Assembly: GCF_029351045.1 (NCBI RefSeq)
Contig: NZ_JARKIN010000001.1
Location: forward strand, 4,328,501-4,392,500
Reading direction: 5' to 3'
From: Streptomyces sp. WMMB303
GTDB taxonomy: Bacteria > Actinomycetota > Actinomycetes > Streptomycetales > Streptomycetaceae
Length of the DNA: 64,000 bases
A program made the position numbers and the translations under genes. The notes under the pieces were generated by a model. It was not told the origin of the DNA. It did no database searches and saw nothing but the letters and a program-made list of their open reading frames with translations. Positions 8,923-16,620 of this stretch are shown in pieces. Position 1 is the stretch's first letter, and each line of letters starts with the position of its first letter.

Positions 8923-9323
8923 CGGACCGCCGCCACCGCCTCGATCTCGACCAACTGGTCGGAATACCCGAGCACGGTGACCCCCAGCAGTGTGCTGGGC
9001 ACGTCGTGGTCGCCCACGGCGTCGCGGTACACCTCCCAGGCCGCCACCAGATCGGCCTGGCTGCCGGAGGCCACCAGGACCCGGGTGCTGATCAGATCCC
9101 GCAGGTCGGCACCCGCCTCGTGCAGCGCGGTGCGCAGGTTCTCGACCGCGCGCGCAGCCTGACCCGCGTAATCGCCGACGGGGGTGACGGTGCCGTCGTC
9201 CGCCAGCGGGCAGGCTCCCGCGAGGAAGATCAGGCGCGCGTCGGGCGGCGCCGCCGCCGCGTACGCGTACTCGGCCACGTCGGAAAGGCTCCGGGAGCGG
9301 ATCAGGGTCACGGCTCGGGCCAC
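8916..9323 (-). CDS. RidA/YjgF-family protein
   Basis: The product is 135 aa, the usual RidA size. Recognisable features are IFLAGACPLADDG, the VGDYAGQAARAVENL helix and a C-terminal VEIEAVAAV strand. RidA proteins hydrolyse reactive enamine/imine intermediates. The canonical substrate-binding Arg is seen in STRVLVAS. The GTG at 9323 is chosen because AAGGGAA lies 7 bases upstream; the longer reading to 9389 adds an unlikely tail. Confidence 0.8.
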   Translation of the reverse strand: MARAVTLIRSRSLSDVAEYAYAAAAPPDARLIFLAGACPLADDGTVTPVGDYAGQAARAVENLRTALHEAGADLRDLISTRVLVASGSQADLVAAWEVYRDAVGDHDVPSTLLGVTVLGYSDQLVEIEAVAAVRE

Positions 9324-9419
9324 GGGTGTTCCCTTCGGCAGGTGCGGCAGGTGTCCCCGTACTCCAGCGCAGTGCGCAGCACCGCGCAACCGGTTTCCGC
9401 GCCGCCCGGAAGGCGGCGT

Positions 9420-10385
9420 TCAGCCTGCCGCGAGCTGCTTGAGGCGGCCGAGCAACTCCGCGTCGCAGAAGTCGAGGAAGCCCCGGGGGTCCGGTCCGGC
9501 GTTCATCAGGACCAGGCGGTCGAAACCGGCCTCCAGGAAGGGTCCGGCCACCTCCAGGCAGCGCTGCGGATCGTTGCCGCAGGCGAACCGCTGCCGGATG
9601 TCCTCCTCGCGGATCTGCGCGGTGGCGGCCTCGAAGTTGACCGGGTTGGGGAGTTCGCTCATCACTTTCCAGCCGGTCAGCGCCCAGCGGAAGGAGGCGA
9701 GCGCGGCCCGGGCGCCCTCGCTCTCGCTCTCCGCCCAGGCCAGCGGAACCTCGGCGTAGCCGGGGCCGATGCCACCTGCCTCCCGGTAGTGGCGCACGAT
9801 CTCGGGCTTCTCCTCGGTGGCGAACAAGGCGTCGCCGAGCTCGGCCGCGATCCGGCAGGACGCGGGTCCGCTGGCGGCCACGGCGAGCAGCGGTGGCTCA
9901 GCGGGCAGGTCGAAGATGCGCGCGTCCTCCAGCCGGAGGTATCTGCCCTCGTAGGAGCGGTAACCGCCCTGCCACAGCAGGCGGATGATCTCCAGCGCCT
10001 CGCGGAACCGGGTGTGCCGCTCGGCCACGGAGGGCCAGCCGGTACCGGTCACATGTTCGTTCAGGCGCTCTCCGGAGCCGACGCCGAGCACGAAGCGGCC
10101 CTCGGAGACGAGTGCCATCGTCGCGGCTGCCTGAGCGACGACGGCGGGGTGGTAGCGCATGCTGGGGCAGGTGACGCCGGTGACGAGCTCGATCCGCTCC
10201 GTCCTGGCGGCGACGGCACCGAGCACGCTCCAGGTGAAGGCGGAGTGCCCCTGGTCGTCCAGCCACGGATGGTAGTGATCGCTCATCTCCACGAAGTCGA
10301 ACCCGGCGGCCTCGGCGGCGATCGCCTGGCGGATCAGTTCCTGGGGGCCGTACTGCTCGGTGGCGAGCTTGTAGCCGATCTGCAT
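9420..10385 (-). CDS. F420-dependent LLM-class oxidoreductase (FGD-like)
   Basis: The product is 321 aa of the luciferase-like TIM-barrel fold. Motifs are FVEMSDHYHPW near 32-42, a CPSMRYHPAVVAQA segment and FVLGVGSGERLNEHV. These are typical of F420-dependent glucose-6-phosphate dehydrogenase relatives (TIGR03557-like). The ATG at 10385 has GAGGAGCAGGG upstream, so the 20-residue upstream extension is discarded. It is divergent from the Zn alcohol dehydrogenase across 266 bp. Its substrate is unknown. Confidence 0.85.
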   Translation of the reverse strand: MQIGYKLATEQYGPQELIRQAIAAEAAGFDFVEMSDHYHPWLDDQGHSAFTWSVLGAVAARTERIELVTGVTCPSMRYHPAVVAQAAATMALVSEGRFVLGVGSGERLNEHVTGTGWPSVAERHTRFREALEIIRLLWQGGYRSYEGRYLRLEDARIFDLPAEPPLLAVAASGPASCRIAAELGDALFATEEKPEIVRHYREAGGIGPGYAEVPLAWAESESEGARAALASFRWALTGWKVMSELPNPVNFEAATAQIREEDIRQRFACGNDPQRCLEVAGPFLEAGFDRLVLMNAGPDPRGFLDFCDAELLGRLKQLAAG

Positions 10386-10651
10386 CTGCCCTGCTCCTCG
10401 GTCGCTCCCCCCTCGGTGTGTCCGCTTCCTCCCGCACGTTCCCACCGTTCCGCGCCGGGCGCGGGGTGTGACACGGCTGAGGCGGGGAACCGCCGCGTAT
10501 CGGCATTCCCCGTCCGGTGGAGACCAGCCCTGAACACCTTTCCGGACCTGTCGGTGCTGGTGACAGGGGTTCGACGGGGCCCGGCAGCGCCGGCCCGGCG
10601 GTGAAAAAGGTGCTGGTGCCGGTCGGTACCCGAGACGTCCTGGAGGAATCG

Positions 10652-11842
10652 ATGAGGGCTCTGACCTACCACGGCAGGCGCGATGTGAGTGTGGACACCG
10701 TGCCTGATCCGGAGATCACCGAACCGGACGACATCGTCGTACAGATCACCACGAGCGGTATCTGCGGGTCCGATCTGCACCTGTACGAGGTTCTCGGGCC
10801 GTTCATGGGCGAGGGTGACGTCCTCGGGCACGAGCCGATGGGAGTGGTCGTGGAGGTCGGCCCGGAGGTGGCCGCGGTCGCACCCGGCGACCGGGTGGTG
10901 GTGCCGTTCAACGTCAGCTGCGGCACCTGCTGGATGTGCCGACAGGGCCTCCACTCGCAGTGCGAGACCACTCAGGTACACGACTATCACAGCGGGGCCG
11001 CCCTGTTCGGCTTCAGCAAGCTCTACGGCCAGGTGCCGGGAGGCCAGGCCGAGTTCCTGCGCGTCCCGTTCGGCAATCATCTGCCGGTGAAGGTGCCGGA
11101 CGGCCCCCCGGACGAACGCTTCGTGTACCTGTCGGACGTGCTGCCCACGGCCTGGCAGGCGGTGTCCTACGCGGACATCCCCCGGGGCGGCAGCGTCACC
11201 GTACTGGGCCTGGGGCCGATCGGGGACATGGCGACGCGCATCGCACAGCATCAGGGTGCCGAACTGGTGATCGGTGTGGACCTGGTGCCCGAACGGCTGG
11301 AGCGCGCCCGCGCACACGGGGTCCATACCCTGGACCTGCGCGAGCACCACGACCTCGGCGCAGCCGTGCGGGAACTGACGCAGGGACGGGGTACGGACGC
11401 GGCCATCGACGCCGTCGGCATGGAGGCGCACGGCGCACCCGTGGCCAGGGCCGCGCACCAGGCCGTCGGGCTGCTGCCGGAGTCCCTGGGCGCCAGGATG
11501 ATGCACCGCGCCGGGGTCGACCGGCTGACCGCGTTGAACGCGGCGTTCGACGTCGTACGGCGCGGCGGCACCGTCTCCGTCGTGGGCCTCTACGGCGGCG
11601 CCGTCGACCCGCTGCCGATGCTGAAACTGTTCGACAAGCAGATCCAGCTGCGGATGGGCCAGGCGAACGTGCGCCACTGGGTGGACGAGATCCTCCCGCT
11701 GCTGACGGACGAGGACCCCCTGGGCGTGGACCACTTCGCCACGCATTCCCTCCCGCTGGAGAAGGCTCCGGAGGCGTACGGCACCTTCCAGCGCAAGGAG
11801 GACGGCATGGTCAAGACGCTGCTGAAGCCTTCGGCGATGTGA
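10652..11842 (+). CDS. zinc-dependent alcohol dehydrogenase (formaldehyde dehydrogenase-like)
   Basis: The product is 396 aa of the medium-chain dehydrogenase family. The catalytic zinc region shows TSGICGSDLHLY and GHEPMGVVVEVG. The structural zinc cluster is seen as CGTCWMCRQGLHSQC. The NAD-binding turn is VTVLGLGPIGDMATRIA. Its length and the DAVGMEAHG segment resemble glutathione-independent formaldehyde dehydrogenase relatives. The ATG at 10652 has a strong TGGAGGA site; an upstream GTG at 10517 would add an implausible 45-residue tail. Confidence 0.85.
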   Translation: MRALTYHGRRDVSVDTVPDPEITEPDDIVVQITTSGICGSDLHLYEVLGPFMGEGDVLGHEPMGVVVEVGPEVAAVAPGDRVVVPFNVSCGTCWMCRQGLHSQCETTQVHDYHSGAALFGFSKLYGQVPGGQAEFLRVPFGNHLPVKVPDGPPDERFVYLSDVLPTAWQAVSYADIPRGGSVTVLGLGPIGDMATRIAQHQGAELVIGVDLVPERLERARAHGVHTLDLREHHDLGAAVRELTQGRGTDAAIDAVGMEAHGAPVARAAHQAVGLLPESLGARMMHRAGVDRLTALNAAFDVVRRGGTVSVVGLYGGAVDPLPMLKLFDKQIQLRMGQANVRHWVDEILPLLTDEDPLGVDHFATHSLPLEKAPEAYGTFQRKEDGMVKTLLKPSAM

Positions 11843-11965
11843 GGCCGGGGGCCGGGGGCCGGCGCCCTCGCGCCTCGCGGACACGAACCGCTGCTCCAGG
11901 CGGGTCCGGTGACGCCCACGGCCGTGCTGCCGCGGCGCCCGATCCGCGGGACCACTCGCGGACCG

Positions 11966-13279
11966 TTATGCCGGAGCCGTGCTGCCCGCTTCGGCGCGCA
12001 GGTCCCGGATCCGGCGGAACTTCCCGACGGAGCGCTCGATGGTCTCCGGGTCGACCACACGGGCCTCCACCGCCACCCCGATGCCGTCCTTGACGCGGCG
12101 TACGAGCGCGGCCTCCGCCGCGGCGCGGTCGGCCGGGGTGGCCGCGGGCCGGGCCTCCACCAGCACGCTGAGGTGGTCCAGCCGCCCCTGCCGGGTGAGC
12201 TGGAGCTGGAAGTGCGGGGCCACGCCGGGGAGGTCCAGCACGATCTCCTCGATCTGGCTGGGGAAGACGTTGACCCCCCGCAGGATGATCATGTCGTCGC
12301 TGCGGCCGGTGATCTTCTCGATGCGGCGGAACGCGGGGCGCGCCGTGCCGGGCAGCAGCCGGGTCAGATCCCGGGTGCGGTAGCGGATGACCGGCAGTGC
12401 CTCCTTCGTCAGCGTCGTCAGCACGAGTTCTCCCGGCTCCCCGGAGGGCCGCGGCTCCTCCCCCAGCGGGTCGACGACCTCCGGGTAGATGTGGTCCTCC
12501 CACAGATGGAGGCCGTCCTTGGTCTCCACGCACTCCTGGGCGACACCCGGCCCCATCACCTCCGAGAGCCCGTAGATGTCGACCGCGTGCAGGTCGAACC
12601 GCTCCTCGATCTCCCGCCGCATCGCCTCCGTCCACGGCTCGGCGCCGAAGATGCCCACACGCAGCGAGGTGCCCCGCGGGTCGATGCCCTGGCGCTCGAA
12701 CTCGTCCAGCAGCGTGAGCATGTAGGTGGGCGTGACCATGATGATCTCGGGCCGGAAGTCCTGGATGAGCTGCACCTGCCGTGCCGTCATCCCGCCCGAG
12801 GCAGGGATGACGGTGCACCCGGCGCGCTCGGCACCATAATGCGCCCCCAGACCGCCCGTGAACAGCCCGTACCCGTAGGAGACATGCACCTTGTGCCCCG
12901 GTCGGCCGCCCGCCGCCCGGATGCAGCGGGCCACCAGGTCGGCCCAGGTGTCGAGATCCCGCTCGGTGTACCCGACCACGGTCGGACGGCCCGTCGAACC
13001 GCTGGAGGCGTGGATACGCCGCACCTCATCCATCGGCACGCCGAACATGCCGAACGGATACGTGTCACGCAGATCGGACTTCGTGGTGAAGGGAAACTTC
13101 GCCAGGTCCTCCAAGGTGCGGCAGTCCGCGGGCCGCACACCGGCCTCGTCGAACTTCTTCCGGTACAGCTCCACATCCTGGTAGGCGTGGAGCAGGGTGG
13201 ACTTGAGGCGCTCCAATTGCACCTGCCGCAGTTCCTCCGTGCCCAGCCGCTCCCCGGCGTCCAGCAGTTCGTCCGTCAT
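11966..13279 (-). CDS. paaK: phenylacetate-CoA ligase
   Basis: The product is 437 aa, the normal PaaK length. It activates phenylacetate (or a related aryl acid) with ATP and CoA, the first step of the phenylacetyl-CoA pathway. The AMP-binding P-loop is IHASSGSTGRPTVVGYT, and DIYGLSEVMGPGVAQEC with YRTRDLTRL mark the family. The start at 13279 follows GGGGAGCAGCG and lies 13 bases after the paaI stop. The ring-epoxidation genes paaABCDE are not in the window. Confidence 0.9.
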   Translation of the reverse strand: MTDELLDAGERLGTEELRQVQLERLKSTLLHAYQDVELYRKKFDEAGVRPADCRTLEDLAKFPFTTKSDLRDTYPFGMFGVPMDEVRRIHASSGSTGRPTVVGYTERDLDTWADLVARCIRAAGGRPGHKVHVSYGYGLFTGGLGAHYGAERAGCTVIPASGGMTARQVQLIQDFRPEIIMVTPTYMLTLLDEFERQGIDPRGTSLRVGIFGAEPWTEAMRREIEERFDLHAVDIYGLSEVMGPGVAQECVETKDGLHLWEDHIYPEVVDPLGEEPRPSGEPGELVLTTLTKEALPVIRYRTRDLTRLLPGTARPAFRRIEKITGRSDDMIILRGVNVFPSQIEEIVLDLPGVAPHFQLQLTRQGRLDHLSVLVEARPAATPADRAAAEAALVRRVKDGIGVAVEARVVDPETIERSVGKFRRIRDLRAEAGSTAPA

Positions 13280-13292
13280 CGCTGCTCCCCGT

Positions 13293-13709
13293 TCACTTCA
13301 CAGGCGTGGTGGTGCGGCTGCGCCCTCTGAACTCCGCGACCACCTGCTCACCGCGCAGCACGGTCACGTCGTAGAGGCCGCTGCGGCCGTAGCGGGTGCG
13401 CTCCCGGGCGACGGCCAGCAGTTCGTCGCCCTCCCAGGCGGGCGCCACGAAGGTGATGTCCGCGCCGGCCGCCACGGTCACCGGGCCGTGGCTGTTGCAC
13501 GCGCAGGCGAAGGCGGTGTCGGCGAGCAGGAAAAGGTGGCCGCCGTGCGCGGTGCCGTGCCCGTTGACCATGTCGCCGGTCACCCGCATCCGCACGGTGG
13601 CGGAACCCGCGCCGGCCTCCACCAGTTCGATCCCGAGGGCGCTGGAGGCCCGATCGGCGCCGAGCATCGCCTCCACGGGCCCGCTCTCCGCCCCCGCACC
13701 CTTCCCCAC
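13293..13709 (-). CDS. paaI: PaaI-type hotdog thioesterase
   Basis: The product is 138 aa of the hotdog fold. The signature VNGHGTAHGGHLFLLADTA includes the catalytic helix region. PaaI rescues CoA by hydrolysing dead-end ring-hydroxylated phenylacetyl-CoA thioesters. The GTG at 13709 is preceded by GGGAGGTAG. It is the first gene of a two-gene operon with paaK, and a promoter and palindrome lie immediately upstream. Confidence 0.85.
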   Translation of the reverse strand: MGKGAGAESGPVEAMLGADRASSALGIELVEAGAGSATVRMRVTGDMVNGHGTAHGGHLFLLADTAFACACNSHGPVTVAAGADITFVAPAWEGDELLAVARERTRYGRSGLYDVTVLRGEQVVAEFRGRSRTTTPVK

Positions 13710-13739
13710 CTGCTACCTCCCGCCTCGGACCGGACACCG

Positions 13740-13753
13740 ACCGAACATTCGGT
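13740..13753. promoter_or_regulatory. operator palindrome of the paaI-paaK operon
   Basis: ACCGAA and TTCGGT are perfect inverted repeats with a 2-base spacer. They sit at the expected transcription start. The pattern resembles TetR-family PaaR sites in phenylacetate operons (family knowledge); no paaR gene is in the window. Confidence 0.55.
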
Positions 13754-13760
13754 GTGCCCA

Positions 13761-13789
13761 GTAATCCAGTGCGGGGCACGGACTGTCAA
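13761..13789 (-). promoter_or_regulatory. promoter of the paaI-paaK operon
   Basis: On the minus strand a perfect TTGACA (13784-13789) is followed after 17 bases by GATTAC (13761-13766). The start would be near 13754, at the edge of the palindrome, about 45 bases before the GTG. Confidence 0.55.
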
Positions 13790-14023
13790 GAGAGCCGGCA
13801 GCTGGAGGAGTCCCGCGTCCTGGAGCGGGGCTCCGGCTGAGGCGACCACGCGCCCGGGCCGACCACGTGTCCCGCGGGCTACGGCGCGCGCACCAGCGCG
13901 GCGGCGGCCAGGACGAGCAGCCGCAGCCCGATCACCGGCGGCAAGAGCACCCGCGCCGGCGTGTGCCGTACGCCGTCCCGCTCCGGCCACTTCCCGGGGC
14001 GGGTCCGGCCTGCCGGAGGTGTG
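13790..14023. other. gene-free stretch between paa promoter and MerR gene
   Basis: No start-to-stop gene can be supported here. On the minus strand one frame past the MerR stop reads a hydrophobic tail (LLPPVIGLRLLVLAAAALV) ending at a TAG. It has no credible start codon, so it may be a gene remnant or chance. Confidence 0.35.
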
Positions 14024-14863
14024 TCAGCCCTCGTGCGCGGGAGCTCCCGCTTCTCGGGAGCCGCCGCCTCCCGTTCGGTCCGGCCCGCTCGCGGAAGGGT
14101 CCACGGCCAGGGGCCCGGCTGTGGCGGCCGGGTCGCCGGAGGCGTGGTCGCGCAGGTACGCGTGCAGCAGTCCGGCGCCCTCCAGCATGGTTGCCGTGCG
14201 GGCGGTCAGCTCCGCGTCGCGGCGGGCGAGCGCGGCCCGCAGCTCTCCCGTGCCGCCGGTCTCGCGCAGGCTGTCCAGGACGGTGCGGATCTGCGGCAGC
14301 GGGTAGCGGCTCTGCCGGAGCAGGACGATCAGACGGGCGTCGCGGATCTCCGCGGGGCCGAATGCCCGGTAGCCGGTGCCCGGTTCGCGGTGCGGGGTCA
14401 GCAGCCCGGCCGCTTCCCACACTCGCAGCGTGGAGGGGCGCAGACCGAGCTGGTGTGCCAGTTCGCCGATGCGCAGCACTCCGCGGATCGGTGTCGCCTC
14501 CTCGGGCGCCCGCTCCGCCGTGGCCGTCAGCGCCTCGCTCGCCACCCGGAGCGAACGGCGCTGCTCGTGGAGCGTGGCATGGCACTCGTTCACCAGCTCC
14601 AGCGCGGCCGGTACGTCGCCCTCGTGTACGGCGCGCAGCATGCTCCGGGCCGGGCCGGGGCCGTAGCCCTTCGCCAGTCCGCGGAAGGTGAGGAGTGCGG
14701 CGCGGTGGCGCGGGGTGAAGACCCGGTAGCCGGAGCCGGTGCGCGAGGCGGGTGGCAGGACGCCCGCCGCCTCGTAGTTGCGCACCTGCTGCGTGGAGAT
14801 CCCGGCGACACGCGCGAGATCCACCGAGCGCAGGACCCGGTCCGACCGCGCTTCGGCCCCCAT
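14024..14863 (-). CDS. double MerR-domain regulator (TioE-like)
   Basis: The product is 279 aa with two MerR helix-turn-helix domains in one chain. The first is at about 10-80 (VAGISTQQVRNYEAAGVLPP, then GYRVFTPRH). The second is at about 150-220 (RIGELAHQLGLRPSTLRVWE, then TGYRAFGPAEI). Such tandem proteins are called TioE-family and usually respond to small molecules. The ATG at 14863 follows GGAGGGAGCG. The target genes are not obvious from position. Confidence 0.8.
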   Translation of the reverse strand: MGAEARSDRVLRSVDLARVAGISTQQVRNYEAAGVLPPASRTGSGYRVFTPRHRAALLTFRGLAKGYGPGPARSMLRAVHEGDVPAALELVNECHATLHEQRRSLRVASEALTATAERAPEEATPIRGVLRIGELAHQLGLRPSTLRVWEAAGLLTPHREPGTGYRAFGPAEIRDARLIVLLRQSRYPLPQIRTVLDSLRETGGTGELRAALARRDAELTARTATMLEGAGLLHAYLRDHASGDPAATAGPLAVDPSASGPDRTGGGGSREAGAPAHEG

Positions 14864-15158
14864 GCGGCGCTCCCTCCTGGCGCGGATCGGTGGGAGGTGC
14901 AGGCTACGCGCTGCCGCGGCGTCCCGCTCGCCGTCCCGCGTGCGGCAGCTCCCGGGCCCGGAGTCCGGCGCGCAGCTCCCCGATCGCCCGCACCGGCCGT
15001 CCGGGCTCGCTGCGCGCGGCGAGGACGGGGCCCACGTCACCCGGAAGGAGGGTTTGCTGGGGCGCGTTGCGGCGTCGTCGCTCCGCCGGTATCCGGGGCG
15101 GCGGACGATGCGGTCACCGAGTCCCTCCGGGGCAGCGCCCGACAAGAAGAGGTGTCCC

Positions 15159-15716
15159 ATGTTCCGTTCCGCCTCCACCGCCTCCACCACCGTCCGCAGG
15201 GGCCGTTCCCGGTGCCGTGGCGCCGGAGTCCTCGCGCTGTGCGCCTCCGGTGCCGCGGTTCTGGCGCTGGTCGCGCCGAGCGCCTGGGCGGCGCCGTCCG
15301 GACCGGGCGCGCAGGCGGCCTCGGCGCGCCCCACCCCGCAGGTGTACGAGCCCCCGGCCGGCACGCAGGCCGGCAGCGGGCACACCGCGGAGCGGCGCCA
15401 CACCGGCCCGGAGATCCACCGCTTCCTGACCTGGTTCTACGGGACGCACGGCCCCGATCGCCGGCAGCGGGAGCATTTCGTCTCCGACCTCCTCAAGCGG
15501 AAGCAGGCGCGGCACCCCGACCGCGACGTCATCCTGTGTGCGCAGAACACGCCGCGGAACATCGAGGTCGGCCCGGTGACGACCGCGCAGTCGGCGGGGT
15601 TCGGCTGGGCCCCGGTGACCGCCTACTGGGCGGACGGGACGGCGAGCACCTCGACCGCCTACGTCGCGCTGGACTCGCATCCGATCGAACTGCACGATGT
15701 CGTCTGCGCGCAGTGA
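15159..15716 (+). CDS. secreted protein of unknown function
   Basis: The product is 185 aa. A long signal sequence ends near SAWA-APSG, leaving a mature protein of about 140 residues. The mature part contains a helical His/Arg-rich stretch (IHRFLTWFYGTHGPDR) and two cysteines (DVILCAQ and DVVCAQ at the very end) that could pair. I do not recognise the family. The ATG follows AAGAGGTG. The gene stands alone after the divergent MerR gene, with a hairpin just past its stop. Confidence 0.65.
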   Translation: MFRSASTASTTVRRGRSRCRGAGVLALCASGAAVLALVAPSAWAAPSGPGAQAASARPTPQVYEPPAGTQAGSGHTAERRHTGPEIHRFLTWFYGTHGPDRRQREHFVSDLLKRKQARHPDRDVILCAQNTPRNIEVGPVTTAQSAGFGWAPVTAYWADGTASTSTAYVALDSHPIELHDVVCAQ

Positions 15717-15741
15717 CGCGCGGTTGCTGCACCACCGCGCG
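15717..15741 (+). terminator. hairpin after the secreted-protein gene
   Basis: An 8-bp perfect stem (15717-15724 with 15734-15741) with a 9-base loop begins directly after the TGA at 15714-15716. No T run follows. Confidence 0.4.
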
Positions 15742-15775
15742 CACCGGAGAACAGCGGGACGAACGGGAGCGTGAC

Positions 15776-16498
15776 GTGGGGACGGTCGGGGCGGAAGCGC
15801 ACCACGGGGTGACGGCGGTGCCGGAGGGGTGGCCGACCACCGAAGCCGAGGCGGTGGCGGCGCAGAAGCGGCTGCGCGAGGCGGCCGACCCGGTAGGCCC
15901 CGGCCCCGGTCCGGACGAGGTGCGGACGGTCGCCGGGGTCGACGTCGCCTACGCCGACGACGGAGGCCTGGTCGCGGCGGCCGTCGTGCTGGACGCGGCG
16001 ACGCTGGCCGTGCTGGATGAATCGGTGCACGTGGGACACACCTCCTTCCCGTACGTCCCGGGGCTGCTGGCGTTCCGCGAACTGCCGTCGGTCGCCGCCG
16101 CGCTGGGCGGGCTGGCCCGGTACCCGCGGCCGGATGCAGTGGTGTGCGACGGCTACGGCGTCGCACACCCCCGGCGCGCGGGGCTCGCCGTGCATCTGGG
16201 AGTGCTGACAGGCCTCCCCTGCTTCGGGGTGGCCAAGACGCCGTTCGTCTTCGAGCACGAGCCCCCGGCGCGGGAGCGGGGAGCGTGGTCGTCGCTGACC
16301 ATGGACGGCGAGCGGGTCGGCCGCGCGCTGCGCACCCAGGACGGGGTCAAGCCGGTGTTCGTCTCCGTGGGCAGCGGCATCAGCCTGGACAACGCCTGCG
16401 CCCTCGTCCTCCGACTGGCCCCCGCGTACCGCCAGCCGGAGACGACACGCCGGGCCGACCGACTCGCCCGGCGGGAACTCGCCGCACGGACCGGATGA
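15776..16498 (+). CDS. nfi: endonuclease V (deoxyinosine repair)
   Basis: The product is 240 aa. Endonuclease V cuts near deoxyinosine in DNA. The metal-binding strand VAGVDVAYADDG and the conserved YVPGLLAFRELP, VCDGYGVAHPRRAGLAVHLG and GVAKTPF segments are present. The final PVFVSVGSGISLDNA also fits. The GTG at 15776 has GGGAG about 7 bases upstream and gives a length close to the family's. Confidence 0.85.
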   Translation: MGTVGAEAHHGVTAVPEGWPTTEAEAVAAQKRLREAADPVGPGPGPDEVRTVAGVDVAYADDGGLVAAAVVLDAATLAVLDESVHVGHTSFPYVPGLLAFRELPSVAAALGGLARYPRPDAVVCDGYGVAHPRRAGLAVHLGVLTGLPCFGVAKTPFVFEHEPPARERGAWSSLTMDGERVGRALRTQDGVKPVFVSVGSGISLDNACALVLRLAPAYRQPETTRRADRLARRELAARTG

Positions 16499-16608
16499 GT
16501 GGGCGGGATCCATGGCACGCCCGGCAAACCGTGCGAAGGCAGGCCGCCCGCGGCGGGAGAGTGCAAGGTCACACCCGCGGGTTGCTGCTACTCGCCGGTC
16601 ACCTCACC

Positions 16609-16614
16609 TAATCT
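16609..16614 (+). promoter_or_regulatory. -10 element suggesting a leaderless mutA transcript
   Basis: TAATCT ends six bases before the mutA ATG at 16621, which places a transcription start at or next to the ATG. No ribosome-binding sequence precedes the ATG. A TTGCTG at 16582-16587 is too far away (21 bases) for a good -35. Confidence 0.4.
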
Positions 16615-16620
16615 GCGGCC

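Noticed and set aside
10517..10651. N-terminal extension of the Zn alcohol dehydrogenase from an upstream GTG
   Set aside because: The added 45 residues are low-complexity and the ATG at 10652 has a strong ribosome site at the normal family start.
13866..14000. Hydrophobic C-terminal-like reading on the minus strand after the MerR gene
   Set aside because: No plausible start codon or ribosome site; could be a remnant but cannot be called a gene.
14864..15158. Open minus-strand stretch between the MerR and secreted-protein genes
   Set aside because: It looks weakly coding near 14920-15050 but has no start, no family feature and runs against the leader of the plus-strand gene.
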